Positions 28,210 through 38,506 of a stretch of 64,000 nt of DNA are shown piece by piece (the first letter of the stretch is position 1; each line of letters begins with the position of its first letter). Both the position numbers and the translations under genes were made by a program. This stretch comes from Pseudomonadota bacterium (GTDB lineage: Bacteria > Pseudomonadota > Gammaproteobacteria > Burkholderiales > Sulfuriferulaceae): the NCBI GenBank assembly GCA_021845925.1, contig JAJZUW010000005.1, positions 160,374 to 224,373 on the forward strand, read 5' to 3'. The notes below the pieces were generated by a model. That model saw only the letters and a list, made by a program, of their open reading frames with translations. It ran no database searches and was not told the origin of the DNA.

Positions 28210-29613
28210 ATGATGATCAGCGATGTGATGCTGGACCGGTTTGTCGATAGTCTCGAAGAAGGCGTTCTTTTTCTGGACCGTAAACGATTCGTAGTGATGG
28301 CAAACCAGGCGGCAGCGCAGATGGTCGGCTGGGACAGGGCGGCCATGATCGGCCAGCTTTGTCAGCATCTGTTTCGCGAAACGGCCTGCGGACGGGCTTG
28401 CGAACGCCGCGGTCACTGCGTTCTGGCGCCGTTTCCCGGTGACGATAGCCACGTGAGGGACCTGTTGCTGGTGCGTCCGGACGGCAGTTCGGTCAATCTG
28501 CGCATGTGGGCCATGCTGCTACCTTCCGCTGGAGGGAATCATTTCCACAGCGCTATCATTCTGCGTGATCGATCGCATGAAGTCGAACTGGAAGAATATG
28601 CCGCCGAGCGTCTGCAGTTTGGTGGAATCGTCGGTCACAGTCCGGTCATGCAGAAACTGTATAACCAGATCGTACGGGCGGCCAAAAGCGATGCAAGTGT
28701 TCTAATCACCGGTGAAAGCGGAACAGGCAAGGAAATGGTGGCCAGAGCGTTGCACGAGCACTCGAACCGTAGCAAGGGGCCCTATGTTCCGGTGCATTGC
28801 GCCGCTCTGCCGGAACATTTGCTCGAATCTGAGTTGTTCGGTTATGCTAAGGGTGCCTTTTCCGGCGCCCTGTCCGCGCGCATCGGCCGGTTTGAAGCCG
28901 CTGACGGCGGCACCATGCTGCTCGACGAAATCGGCGAGATTCCACTGGCCACTCAGGTCAAGCTCCTACGTGTACTGCAGGAAAGGGAAATTGTCCGGTT
29001 GGGTGAAAACCATCCTCGCCCAGTCGATGTGCGGGTGATCGCCGCCACGCACCGCAATCTGGTCGAAATGGTGCGGCGTGGCGAATTCCGCGAAGACCTG
29101 TATTACCGGTTGTGCGTGTTGCCGATGCAGGTTCCGGCTCTGCGCGAACGGAAAGAGGACATTTCGTTGATCGCCACCCGTTTACTGAACAATCTAGCCG
29201 ACAAGTACGGTCGCAGCCAGATGGAGATCGCACGTGAAACGCTGGCGATACTTGAGCGGCACAACTGGCCAGGTAATGTCAGGCAACTGTTCAATGCACT
29301 GGAATATGCTCTGGTGAATTCGGATGGTCGGGAAATTCTGCTCGGGCACCTGCCGCCGGACATCCAACAGGCTGCCCAGTCAATCGGAGCTGGTGCAGGC
29401 GTCTTGTCTTCGCCGATGCGGTCGTATTACCGGCCGGCCGGCCCGGCGCAGCACGAAATGGCGCGAATTGAACAGGTGCTGGCTGAGACGGCTGGCAACA
29501 AGGCCGAAGCGGCGCGCAGACTGGGCATGTCGCGCACCAGTCTGTGGAAGCGGCTGAAAGGCTGGCGTGCCGCCGAGTGCCGCGACGTGGACGGCACGCG
29601 ATCAGTACTGTGA
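28210..29613 (+). CDS. Sigma54-dependent activator with Cys-rich PAS domain
   Basis: The 467-residue enhancer-binding protein has an N-terminal PAS domain (about 5-125), a AAA+ domain (about 140-370: Walker A GESGTGKE at 168-175, Walker B GGTMLLDEIGE, arginine finger region) and a Fis-type HTH (AARRLGMSRTSLWKRLK). The sigma54 contact loop reads GAFSGA instead of GAFTGA (215-220), a conservative change. The PAS has Cys51, Cys60, Cys64 and Cys70, which could bind a metal or Fe-S cluster. It is not NorR, which has a GAF domain. GGAGG lies 6 bases before the ATG at 28210. Its likely target is the divergent 27672-28016 gene. Confidence 0.88.
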   Translation: MMISDVMLDRFVDSLEEGVLFLDRKRFVVMANQAAAQMVGWDRAAMIGQLCQHLFRETACGRACERRGHCVLAPFPGDDSHVRDLLLVRPDGSSVNLRMWAMLLPSAGGNHFHSAIILRDRSHEVELEEYAAERLQFGGIVGHSPVMQKLYNQIVRAAKSDASVLITGESGTGKEMVARALHEHSNRSKGPYVPVHCAALPEHLLESELFGYAKGAFSGALSARIGRFEAADGGTMLLDEIGEIPLATQVKLLRVLQEREIVRLGENHPRPVDVRVIAATHRNLVEMVRRGEFREDLYYRLCVLPMQVPALRERKEDISLIATRLLNNLADKYGRSQMEIARETLAILERHNWPGNVRQLFNALEYALVNSDGREILLGHLPPDIQQAAQSIGAGAGVLSSPMRSYYRPAGPAQHEMARIEQVLAETAGNKAEAARRLGMSRTSLWKRLKGWRAAECRDVDGTRSVL

Positions 29614-31419
29614 GCGGGTCAGCTGCCCATACAGGCGGGTCAGTCTTTGCGGTAGCTCGTGCGGGTGTTTCACGATGACAAAACCATGCTGTCCAAAGAT
29701 GTGAGGTAGCCAGGATGCGCCTTCCTGGTCGATAGTGACGCAGAAAGGCAATAATCCCTGGCGCCGGCACTCGGTCAGCGCCATGCGCGTGTCTTCGATG
29801 CCATAACGGCCTTCGTAACGGTCATTGTCGTTCGGTTTGCCGTCGGTCAACAGAATCAGCAGTCGCTTACGAGCACGTTCATGGGCCAGAAGCTGGCTGG
29901 CGTAGCGAACGGCAGCCCCCATGCGTGTGTAATAGGCGGGCTGCATGCCGAGGATCCGCTGGCGGGTTGCGCTGCCGTAGCTTTCGTCGAAACGCTTGAT
30001 TTCGCTGATGCGCACGCTTTGTCGCCCGCGCGAATTGAAGCCAATGATGGCCAGTCGGTCGCGCGTTGTCGCCAGTGATTCGGCAAACAGCAGCAGACTG
30101 TCGCGCAACACGTCCACGATGCGAGTGTGCAAGTCGAGCGAGGCTTCTGTCGAAAGGGAGAAGTCTGCTAGCAACAGGCACGACAGGTCGCGTTCCTTGC
30201 GACGCAGGTTCTGATACAGATTTTCATTTTGGCGCTGGTCGCCGGATCGGGCACGGATGCAGGCATCCAGATCGATGCAGTTACCATCGGCCTGTCCGCG
30301 CTGGGTCTGGTGTTCCGGCAGCAAAGCGGCGAGGCGTGACCGCAGTGCCCGGTGTCCGGCGCGCAGTCGCTCTGGCAGCTCGCAGCCCTGGGTTGCCGGA
30401 GGGTGTGGTAGCTGTTGCACGGCACAGTGGTCTGGCAGCAGAATGTGGTTGCGGAAATCCCATTCTGGCAGACGCAGCGCACCAGCGGGTAGTCCGGCGG
30501 TCTCTTCAGACGGATCGGTTTCCAGATCCATGCGCAGTTTGCGGCTGATGCGCAGGGACGTGCGGTTGAGATGCAACATCTCCAGATCGTCGGCTGCGCG
30601 ACTCAGGTCCTCATCTTGGTTTTCCTGCACTGGATGTTCGACATTGACATATTCAGTCCAGCTGAAAATCGACTCTGGCCGGGGCAGAAACAGGCCGCCG
30701 CTACGCGTGGTCTGCTCCGAGCGACGGGCCCGGCGACGCTTGTCGTCCTGTTGTTCGGCCGGTTGGCTGGACTCGTCCTGGGTTTCATCGCTGCGTTGAG
30801 AACTAGTGTTGGCGGGTAGGTCGACCTGCCGTGGCCAAAGTAGTATCGGTGGCGGCAGACGGCCGGGCGGCAGGCAGCGGATGCTGCCTGGGTGTAATAA
30901 AGCCTGCCGCAACGCGCGTTCGATGAGCTGACTGCCGCGCGGAAGACGTTCCAGTGGGCCGCGACGTTCGAACTCTGCCTCGACCAGGTGTTGATAGATC
31001 GTGCCGATGGCCGGATAACGATCAAGCAGTGTACGTGTGCCATGCTGGCAGACGAGCAGTCCATCGGCCGGCAAGTTGTTCAGCTGGCTGGCCAGCATGG
31101 CCCACCAGCGATAGAGGTCCCGGTGCAGGGCCTTGCTGGCATAGACGTCGACATACTCCGGCAGGCAGAGCGCCCGTTCGTTCAGGGTGGCTAGCGGGAT
31201 ACGTTCGCCGAGACCGGCCAGTTTGCCGATGAAGCGGGATGGTCTGGTGCGTGCGAGCGAAACAGGACTGATCTTCAGGCCGTGAGGCCCGCCGAAAGCG
31301 CGGAACAAGAGGCCCGCTTCCCGCTGCATCTCGGACAGGGCGACCCGCGTCGGGCTGGGACCTTCTTCTGCCAGCCGGGTGACCAACCGGTGCCACCAGA
31401 TGCCAACCTGTTCTTCCAC
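29602..31419 (-). CDS. norD: Nitric oxide reductase accessory protein NorD
   Basis: The 605-residue protein matches NorD: a long N-terminal region and a C-terminal von Willebrand A domain (about 395-590) with the MIDAS run LLLADFSLSTEAS (Asp-x-Ser-x-Ser) and ILLTDGKPNDNDRYEGRYG. With the AAA+ protein NorQ it is thought to insert non-haem iron into NorB. Its middle is rich in charged residues. The 3' end overlaps that of the sigma54 activator (opposite strand) by 12 bases. It starts 3 bases after norQ. Confidence 0.9.
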   Translation of the reverse strand: MEEQVGIWWHRLVTRLAEEGPSPTRVALSEMQREAGLLFRAFGGPHGLKISPVSLARTRPSRFIGKLAGLGERIPLATLNERALCLPEYVDVYASKALHRDLYRWWAMLASQLNNLPADGLLVCQHGTRTLLDRYPAIGTIYQHLVEAEFERRGPLERLPRGSQLIERALRQALLHPGSIRCLPPGRLPPPILLWPRQVDLPANTSSQRSDETQDESSQPAEQQDDKRRRARRSEQTTRSGGLFLPRPESIFSWTEYVNVEHPVQENQDEDLSRAADDLEMLHLNRTSLRISRKLRMDLETDPSEETAGLPAGALRLPEWDFRNHILLPDHCAVQQLPHPPATQGCELPERLRAGHRALRSRLAALLPEHQTQRGQADGNCIDLDACIRARSGDQRQNENLYQNLRRKERDLSCLLLADFSLSTEASLDLHTRIVDVLRDSLLLFAESLATTRDRLAIIGFNSRGRQSVRISEIKRFDESYGSATRQRILGMQPAYYTRMGAAVRYASQLLAHERARKRLLILLTDGKPNDNDRYEGRYGIEDTRMALTECRRQGLLPFCVTIDQEGASWLPHIFGQHGFVIVKHPHELPQRLTRLYGQLTRSQY

Positions 31420-31422
31420 CGG

Positions 31423-32226
31423 TCATTCTCCCATAATGGCACGGACGAGCTGCATCAGGGCCTGCACTGTTTCCGTGTCGTCGGTCAGACATTCCACGAT
31501 GGCAACTCGGCAGGCATGGCGGGTCGGGCAGCCTTGTTGCATCAGGCGAGCGGCGTTGACAAGCAAGCGGGTGCCCGGTGCTTCTTCCAGATCGTGCGCG
31601 GCCGTCTGGCGCAGAGCCTGGGCCAGACGGACCAGGTCGCGCGCGCGGTCGGCATTCAGCGCGGATTCGCTGACGACGATCTGCTCTTCGCGCGCCGGTT
31701 CCGGAAAGTTGAAGCTCAGTGAGATGAAACGTTGGCGCGTACTGGGCTTGAGCCCCTTTAGCAAGTGCTGGTATCCCGGGTTATACGAAATGACCAGCAT
31801 GAATCCGGCGGGCGCTTGTAGCTGTTCGCCGGTGCGTTCGATGGTCAGTAGACGTCGGTCATCCGACAGGGCGTGCAGGATGACCGTGGTATCCTTGCGT
31901 GCTTCCACGATTTCGTCCAGATAGCAGATGCCGCCTTGCCGGACGGCACGGGTCAGCGGCCCATCGACCCAGTAGGTGCCATTGGCGTCGATCAAATGTC
32001 GGCCGACCAGGTCAGCAGCGGTCAGATCGTCATGGCAGGAAACTGTAAACAGCGGTCGGTTCAGGCGGGCAGCCATGTGTTCGACGAAACGTGTCTTGCC
32101 GCAGCCGGTTGGCCCCTTGATCAGCACTGGCAGCTGGCTGTGCCAGGCCATGTTGAACAGTTCCATTTCCTGACCGTTTTGCAAATAGTTCGGCAGGTGG
32201 GTGGTATTTCCGTTGGATGTTGGCAT
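31423..32226 (-). CDS. norQ: MoxR-type AAA+ ATPase NorQ
   Basis: The 267-residue ATPase of the CbbQ/NorQ group has Walker A GPTGCGKTRF (about 37-46), Walker B ICYLDEIVEARKD, and VISYNPGYQHLLKGLKPSTRQRF. NorQ acts with NorD to activate the nitric oxide reductase. It is complete and lies within the nor operon, 13 bases downstream of norF. Confidence 0.93.
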   Translation of the reverse strand: MPTSNGNTTHLPNYLQNGQEMELFNMAWHSQLPVLIKGPTGCGKTRFVEHMAARLNRPLFTVSCHDDLTAADLVGRHLIDANGTYWVDGPLTRAVRQGGICYLDEIVEARKDTTVILHALSDDRRLLTIERTGEQLQAPAGFMLVISYNPGYQHLLKGLKPSTRQRFISLSFNFPEPAREEQIVVSESALNADRARDLVRLAQALRQTAAHDLEEAPGTRLLVNAARLMQQGCPTRHACRVAIVECLTDDTETVQALMQLVRAIMGE

Positions 32227-32239
32227 GGAAAATCTCCGT

Positions 32240-32518
32240 TCAGCCGGGCAAGAAACAGGACAGCGCGATGGCTGAGGCGACCATGGCCAGCCACAGTCCC
32301 ATGGCCAGGCGCCAGCCCAGCTGCGTGCGGCGCAATCCCATGTAGTCGAATGCGATCCAGGCCGCCTTGAGGATGGCCAGGGTGAGGATGGCTGACATCA
32401 GCCGCAAGCCGGCTAGCTGAGTACTCAGATAGAAACTGCACAAGGTCATACCGACCAGCAGACCCCAGACCATAGTGGCATGCTGAATGTCGTGGGTGAC
32501 AGGGGACGGATGGTGCAT
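32240..32518 (-). CDS. norF: NorF-like small membrane protein (COX4-like)
   Basis: This 92-residue protein has three predicted membrane helices (about 16-32, 40-58, 70-88) and resembles the small subunit-IV-like NorF proteins: LLVGMTLCSFYLST, ILTLAILKAAWIAFDYMGLR. It is thought to help NOR assembly or activity. The ATG at 32518 fits the helix layout, and it lies 10 bases after norE. Confidence 0.75.
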   Translation of the reverse strand: MHHPSPVTHDIQHATMVWGLLVGMTLCSFYLSTQLAGLRLMSAILTLAILKAAWIAFDYMGLRRTQLGWRLAMGLWLAMVASAIALSCFLPG

Positions 32519-32528
32519 GGACAGACTC

Positions 32529-33122
32529 CTAGTGGATGACATAGACAAGGGCAAATAGGATGACCCACAGCAGGTCGACCATATGCCAGTAGGCGCCGGC
32601 GGATTCGACACCGGTATGCGAGCTGGCGTTGTAATGGCCACCTAGTGCCCGTAAGGTTACACTGGCCAGAATGGTCAGCCCTAGAATGACGTGCATGAAA
32701 TGAAAAAAGGTCAGGCTGAGGTAGAACATGTCGAACAGGTTGTGTGACAGCGTGATGCCCAGCGTGGCGTCATGGGCGAATTCACGTATTTTAAGAACCA
32801 CAAAACCGCAGCCCAGCCCCATCGCCAGCAGCAGCCAGCGGATACAGCGAGCGATCTGGTCGGCTCGGATCGCCAGCACGGATCGGACCATGGCATAGCT
32901 GCTGGTGATCAGCAGCAGGGTATTGGCCAGGGCTGTCTGGCGGTCAAGCAGGCGTTGCTCCATATTGAACAGGGCCAGATGGCTTTCGCGAGCGAAGGCA
33001 TAGGCCGTGAACAGAATGCCGAATACGGTCAATTCGGCAAAAATGAACACCCAGATGGCGAAATCACCCGGCAGCGGTTGAGTTGCTGTCGTGTCGGCCC
33101 TGGTTAAGGTTTCCGTATCCAT
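32529..33122 (-). CDS. norE: NorE, cytochrome c oxidase subunit III-like
   Basis: The 197-residue membrane protein has five predicted helices and the subunit III-like segments FAIWVFIFAELTVFGILFTAYAF and FYLSLTFFHFMHVILGLTIL. NorE is an accessory protein of the cytochrome-c type nitric oxide reductase. A 112-base gap with a strong hairpin separates it from norB, so norCB and norEFQD may be differently expressed. Confidence 0.88.
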   Translation of the reverse strand: MDTETLTRADTTATQPLPGDFAIWVFIFAELTVFGILFTAYAFARESHLALFNMEQRLLDRQTALANTLLLITSSYAMVRSVLAIRADQIARCIRWLLLAMGLGCGFVVLKIREFAHDATLGITLSHNLFDMFYLSLTFFHFMHVILGLTILASVTLRALGGHYNASSHTGVESAGAYWHMVDLLWVILFALVYVIH

Positions 33123-33195
33123 GAGCGATCTTTCATTGAAACAGTGTGGTTGCAGCGGCTGGGCTAATCAGGGCGCGGCTGGCTGGCCGGCCCTG

Positions 33196-33222
33196 ACGGA
33201 CGCACACCGGTGCTGTGCGTGT
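33196..33222 (-). other. Hairpin between norB and norE
   Basis: GGACGCACA (33196-33204) pairs with TGTGCGTGTCC (33212-33222) with a two-base bulge. There is no T-run, so it is more likely an mRNA stability or partial-termination element at the end of norCB than a full terminator. Confidence 0.4.
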
Positions 33223-33234
33223 CCGCGCCCGGCA

Positions 33235-34677
<1,443 letters not shown>

Positions 34678-35097
34678 TCAACCCTGGATGTTGGGCGGCC
34701 AATGGTTGGTGTTGATCCGGGAGACCCATTGCAGATAGGCCGTGATGTCGTCGAGATCCTTGTCGCTGAAATTGAAGTGCGGCATCTGACGGTACCCGCC
34801 GATTGGCTGGGCCTTGATCCACGCCTTGATGAAATCCGGGCCGCGGCGCGTATACACATTGCCTAGTTCCGGGGCGTAATAGGCGCCTTCTCCGTTGATG
34901 GTATGGCAACCAATACAATTGTTGCTGTCCATCAAGTATTTGCCACGTTCTGCGGCGGGCGACATCTGCGAGGCGTGGTCACGTATCGGGATTTGCCGCC
35001 AGGAATCGACGGTCAGGACCAGATAGATGATCAGGAAGAATGCGGCGCCTCCGAGAAAGATGTTGCGAGCCATGGCTTTGGTGAATGTCTGTTGCAT
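34678..35097 (-). CDS. norC: Nitric oxide reductase, cytochrome c subunit
   Basis: The 139-residue electron-entry subunit has an N-terminal membrane anchor (about 12-30) and a periplasmic c-type haem site CIGCH (61-65, in NNCIGCHTINGEGAYYAPEL), with the Met ligand near the end (RQMPHF). It starts the operon norC-norB-norE-norF-norQ-norD. A 41-bp palindrome with an NsrR-like core lies 166 bases upstream. Confidence 0.95.
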   Translation of the reverse strand: MQQTFTKAMARNIFLGGAAFFLIIYLVLTVDSWRQIPIRDHASQMSPAAERGKYLMDSNNCIGCHTINGEGAYYAPELGNVYTRRGPDFIKAWIKAQPIGGYRQMPHFNFSDKDLDDITAYLQWVSRINTNHWPPNIQG

Positions 35098-35262
35098 AGC
35101 CAGTCTCCTTGGTCGGGTTGGGAATTGGACTGGCCATCGAAAAAAAACTGTGCGTCAATCCCAGGTTGTCAGGTCCGCTCGGCTTGGTCTGTTGGAACCG
35201 GTGTGCGGTTTCTGTTACAGAGCGCTGAGTTGGTTGGGGCTGTCTCACTGCGATTTTCAATG

Positions 35263-35303
35263 ACCGTTTAAAACATGCATAATTTATGCATGTTTTAAAC
35301 GGT
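35263..35303. promoter_or_regulatory. 41-bp perfect palindrome upstream of norC
   Basis: Perfect 20-base arms surround base 35283. The core ATGCAT (35275-35280), AATTT, ATGCAT (35286-35291) and the 27 inner bases equal those of the 27565-27613 palindrome; the outer arms are different in sequence yet still complementary. A minus-strand -35 (TTGCGT, 35310-35305) and -10 (ATAAAT, 35287-35282) with 17-base spacing would place the dyad over the norC promoter, as at hmp. Confidence 0.65.
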
Positions 35304-35439
35304 AACGCAAAAATGCATCGAATGCAATACTGGTTTTGCAGAGCTTAATGTCTTTATATTGCCGTCAATGGCTCGGAATCCCCATCTGGAAACGGGAGTG
35401 GCCTATATCTGCATTGCGTAACGGAACGTGCGGATGTGG

Positions 35440-35814
35440 TCAGTGCGGGTATGATCCATGCGTCTGCACGTAGAGGTTCAGTGCGTTGGCATGATTAAAC
35501 TGTTCATCCCTGGCGGCATAAAGCAGCGTCACGACTGGATGCGTGGACAGCAGTTCCCGCAGCGACTGGAGCACTTCCGGCCGTTGGTCGAGTTCATCGG
35601 CATAGCGGCGACGGAATTCTTCCCAGCGTGCGGGATCATGGCCGAACCACTGGCGCAGCGACGGACTCGGCGCCGCGATCCTGAGCCAGAGATCGATGTG
35701 TGCCGACAATCGGGAGAGACCCCGCGGCCACAACCTGTCGACGAGGACGCGCAGGCCGTCCTCGGCCTCAGGCAATGCATAGATGCGCTTGGTGCGCAGG
35801 CGAACGGCTGTCAT
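35440..35814 (-). CDS. DUF488 family protein (YeaO-like)
   Basis: The 124-residue protein has the DUF488 run VRLRTKRIYALPEAEDGLRVLVDRLWPRGLSRLSAHIDLWLR, then WFGHDPARWEEFRRRYADEL and VTLLYAARDEQFNHANAL. The function is unknown; the family is found near stress genes. The ATG at 35814 follows AGAGGTG. It lies upstream of the nor palindrome on the same strand. Confidence 0.88.
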   Translation of the reverse strand: MTAVRLRTKRIYALPEAEDGLRVLVDRLWPRGLSRLSAHIDLWLRIAAPSPSLRQWFGHDPARWEEFRRRYADELDQRPEVLQSLRELLSTHPVVTLLYAARDEQFNHANALNLYVQTHGSYPH

Positions 35815-36014
35815 TGATGCACCTCTGGTGCAGGCTGCCTGGCCGGCCGCCGGCAAAAGGTATGATCCGCGACACCTACGGGTTTAACGCGGTAAGCCGG
35901 ACAGGGCATGGGCGCTGACCGTGATGCGGAAAGAGTATCATTGAATATGATTTTATGCATTAAAATAAGTGACCTTGCAGCCAGGGACTGCATTGGGATT
36001 GTCAACGTGCCATG

Positions 36015-36734
36015 TCAGAGCGCCGCCTTGGGGATTTCCCCGATAGTCTTGCAATCTGCTGCCGGACTGTCCCGAATCAGCAAAGTTTCTTCTGTCTGAT
36101 TGTTTCCTGCGTGATAGATCTGCATGAAGGCTGTCGCAGCTAGGGAGGCTCGCTGTTCCATTGTCTGTTCATCGGGACGTTCGGCGATGCACAACAGCAG
36201 ATCCATCAGTAAATTTTCCCAGAGCAGGGCCAAAAACTGCTGGACCATGACTGTTGTGTCGCCATGGATGAGTCCCGCAGCTTTGGCGTGCGTGAACAGG
36301 GAGTTCAATGTGGCCCGACTTGCCGCTCTACCGATGTCATTCAGTGTGCGCGCGACTTCCGGCGCACACTCGGCTTCGGCGATCGCCAGGCGAAAGACCG
36401 AAACGACGACGGGATCAGTGATTTCCCGCAGCAATTGGCAGCCGAAACGTTCCAGTCTTGTTGCCAAAGCATCACGGTCCCGCGGAGGGGGGATGTCTTC
36501 AGGGCCTTTTAGTCGTTTGGCACGTTCGACGATGCATGCCTTGAGCATGTCCTCTTTTTTTCCGATCAGCGCGTAGAGATCGCGCTTCGACACTTTGGCA
36601 AGTCTGGCAATTTCGAGGGTGTTGGTACGGCTGTATCCGCGGCTTGTGAAAAGGGTGGAGGCCGCGTCCAGAATGCGTAGGCGTGCTTCTGGTTCATCAT
36701 CCGGTCTGGCGTCGGTCGACGATCTGGATTCCAT
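36015..36734 (-). CDS. TetR/AcrR family repressor
   Basis: The 239-residue regulator has an N-terminal HTH (about 16-65: ARLRILDAASTLFTSRGYSRTNTLEIARLAKVSKRDLYALIGKKEDML) and an AefR-like C-terminal ligand domain. It diverges from the 36897 membrane-protein gene. Two tandem GGTAC-N6-GTACC palindromes lie in the 162-base interval, so it probably controls both genes. The inducer is unknown. Confidence 0.88.
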   Translation of the reverse strand: MESRSSTDARPDDEPEARLRILDAASTLFTSRGYSRTNTLEIARLAKVSKRDLYALIGKKEDMLKACIVERAKRLKGPEDIPPPRDRDALATRLERFGCQLLREITDPVVVSVFRLAIAEAECAPEVARTLNDIGRAASRATLNSLFTHAKAAGLIHGDTTVMVQQFLALLWENLLMDLLLCIAERPDEQTMEQRASLAATAFMQIYHAGNNQTEETLLIRDSPAADCKTIGEIPKAAL

Positions 36735-36755
36735 TTTAATACCTCAGATTGACAT

Positions 36756-36804
36756 GGTACCTGAAAGTACCGCATATTCATTGTGCGTGGTACTTAATGG
36801 TACC
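36756..36804. promoter_or_regulatory. Tandem TetR operators GGTAC-N6-GTACC
   Basis: GGTACCTGAAAGTACC (36756-36771) and GGTACTTAATGGTACC (36789-36804) share the form GGTACYTRAWRGTACC. Their starts are 33 bases apart, close to three helical turns, between divergent TetR and membrane-protein genes. Confidence 0.75.
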
Positions 36805-36896
36805 GGAATTCAGGCCCGTGAGGAAACAGAAGGATTTTGCGCTTTTCTAGTGCCTGTCCACGCCCCTTGAATCCCGAACAAAAAAAGGAAATGATT

Positions 36897-37382
36897 ATGA
36901 AAATGCGTATATTGTTTGGTTTGAGCGTTTTGTCAGGTTTCTTTGTCTGGAGTATCGTTGCGTATCTTTACGTATGGCACGGGTTTGGTGCTGTGCCGCT
37001 GAAAGCAGCATTGATGGCGCTGATGGTCCCCCATATGTTCCGCTACATAGGGCTGGGTTTTCTCGTCCCGGGAGTTGTGTCAGAAAAACTGCCGGTAGGC
37101 TTCGCCGGACCTGCGGCGTGGGGTGATCTGATCGTCGCCTTTTTTGCGGCTGCCGCGACACTAAGTTGCGCTGCCAGCGCGCCATGGGCGTTGGCAGCCG
37201 TATGGGTATTTAATATTTGGGGAACGGTTGATCTCTTGAATGCGATGTACCAGGGGCCGCGGAAATTGGACCGGTTGGGGCCAGGTACACTCGGCGCAGC
37301 GTTTTACATCCCCACGTTGGTGGGGCCTGGGCTGCTGGTAAGTCATGTTCTGATATTCCACGTCCTTCTGCACGCCGGGTGA
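36897..37382 (+). CDS. Unassigned integral membrane protein
   Basis: This 161-residue protein has four or five hydrophobic helices (about 3-25, 35-58, 73-93, 96-112, 138-158). I do not recognise the family. The start is set at the ATG at 36897, which has GGAA 6 bases upstream; the ATG at 36891 is too close. It is divergent from a TetR gene and is probably induced when that repressor is released. It could be a transport helper or a solvent or lipid stress protein, but this is not shown. The 168 bases between it and tRNA-Val hold nothing I can assign. Confidence 0.6.
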   Translation: MKMRILFGLSVLSGFFVWSIVAYLYVWHGFGAVPLKAALMALMVPHMFRYIGLGFLVPGVVSEKLPVGFAGPAAWGDLIVAFFAAAATLSCAASAPWALAAVWVFNIWGTVDLLNAMYQGPRKLDRLGPGTLGAAFYIPTLVGPGLLVSHVLIFHVLLHAG

Positions 37383-37550
37383 ATGCCAGGGATGCCGGCC
37401 GTGTAGGGCGTTAGGTGAGCCGCTGGCCCGAACAACTGTAATCGGCTTGTTCAAGGGCGAATGGTCTCTGGCGTCAAAGTCCAGAATTCGAGTCAAAAAC
37501 CAGATTGAAGATTGGGGCTGTTAAGTCGCGAAACGACTGATTGATTTTCA

Positions 37551-37625
37551 TGGTGGGCGGTACTGGGATCGAACCAGTGGCCCCTGCCGTGTGAAGGCAG
37601 TGCTCTACCGCTGAGCTAACCGCCC
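37551..37625 (-). tRNA. tRNA-Val (anticodon CAC)
   Basis: A complete cloverleaf: acceptor GGGCGGT (37625-37619) pairs with ACCGCCC, D-arm TAGCTCAGCGGTAGAGCA, anticodon stem CTGCC with loop TTCACAC (anticodon CAC, Val), and T-arm with GTTCGATCC. CCA is encoded at 37553-37551. It reads GUG codons. Confidence 0.95.
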
Positions 37626-37733
37626 ACGAGGAAGGGCAGAATTACACCATGATTCTGCACTGGCGTCAAGGAGTGGTTCTGCCGGATCCGTGTGGAAAAA
37701 CCGGCAGAACTGTTGTATTGCGCGCGTTTCGGG

Positions 37734-38483
37734 TTAGTTGCCGCTGGTAGGGGAAACCAGGTGTTCCAGCAGCTGGCGTACGTGGCCCATGGCGGTGGCG
37801 AGGGTGGTCTGGATTTCCGCCGGATCAATGGCGGTTTTGCTTGATCCGCGGCCGGCGGCGTAGTTGGATACCACGCCGATTGCTGCGTAATCCAGTTCCA
37901 GTTCCCTGGCCAGGCAGGCCTCCGGCATGCCGGTCATGCCGACCATGGTGGCGCCGTCGCGTTCCAGCCGATCGATTTCCGCGATTGTTTCCAGGCGCGG
38001 GCCTTGTACGCAGGCATAGGTGCCATGGTCGATGTAGGTGAGACCGGCCTCATCGGCGGCGTTCATGATGTTGCGCCGCAGGATTGCCGAATAGGGTTCG
38101 GTGAAATCGATGTGCATCACATTCTGGTCGTCGCCATCGTAATAGGTGGCTTTGCGACCATGGGTGTAATCGATGATCTGGCCGGGAATGGCAAGGCTGC
38201 CCGGCACCAGTTCCGGATGAATCCCGCCCACGCTGGCCACAGAAACAACGCGAGTGGCGCCATGCTGTTTCAGGGCCCAGATGTTGGCGCGGTAATTGAC
38301 CTTGTGGGGCGGGATGGTGTGGCCATAGCCGTGACGTGCCAGAAAAATGACCTGCTGGTTGTTGATGTTGCCGAAGGTTAATGCGCCCGAGGGTTCGCCA
38401 TATGGCGTACGCGCAACCTGGCGGTGAGTGATGTCAAGATTGGCGAGTTGGGTCAGACCGGTTCCGCCGATAATGGCTAGCAT
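37734..38483 (-). CDS. mtnP: S-methyl-5'-thioinosine / methylthioadenosine phosphorylase family
   Basis: The 249-residue protein belongs to the PNP/MTAP family: MLAIIGGTGLTQL, PYGEPSGALTFG, FLARHGYGHTIPPHKVNYRANIWALK, and GTYACVQGPRLETIAEIDRLERDGATMVGMTGMPEACLARELELDYA. The sequence resembles the thioinosine-specific form (Pseudomonas PA3004 type), though substrate choice cannot be settled by eye. It salvages methylthio-ribose and purine base, which fits the adjacent hpt. Confidence 0.85.
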   Translation of the reverse strand: MLAIIGGTGLTQLANLDITHRQVARTPYGEPSGALTFGNINNQQVIFLARHGYGHTIPPHKVNYRANIWALKQHGATRVVSVASVGGIHPELVPGSLAIPGQIIDYTHGRKATYYDGDDQNVMHIDFTEPYSAILRRNIMNAADEAGLTYIDHGTYACVQGPRLETIAEIDRLERDGATMVGMTGMPEACLARELELDYAAIGVVSNYAAGRGSSKTAIDPAEIQTTLATAMGHVRQLLEHLVSPTSGN

Positions 38484-38506
38484 GATACGTCCTTGGTGTT
38501 GTGCAT

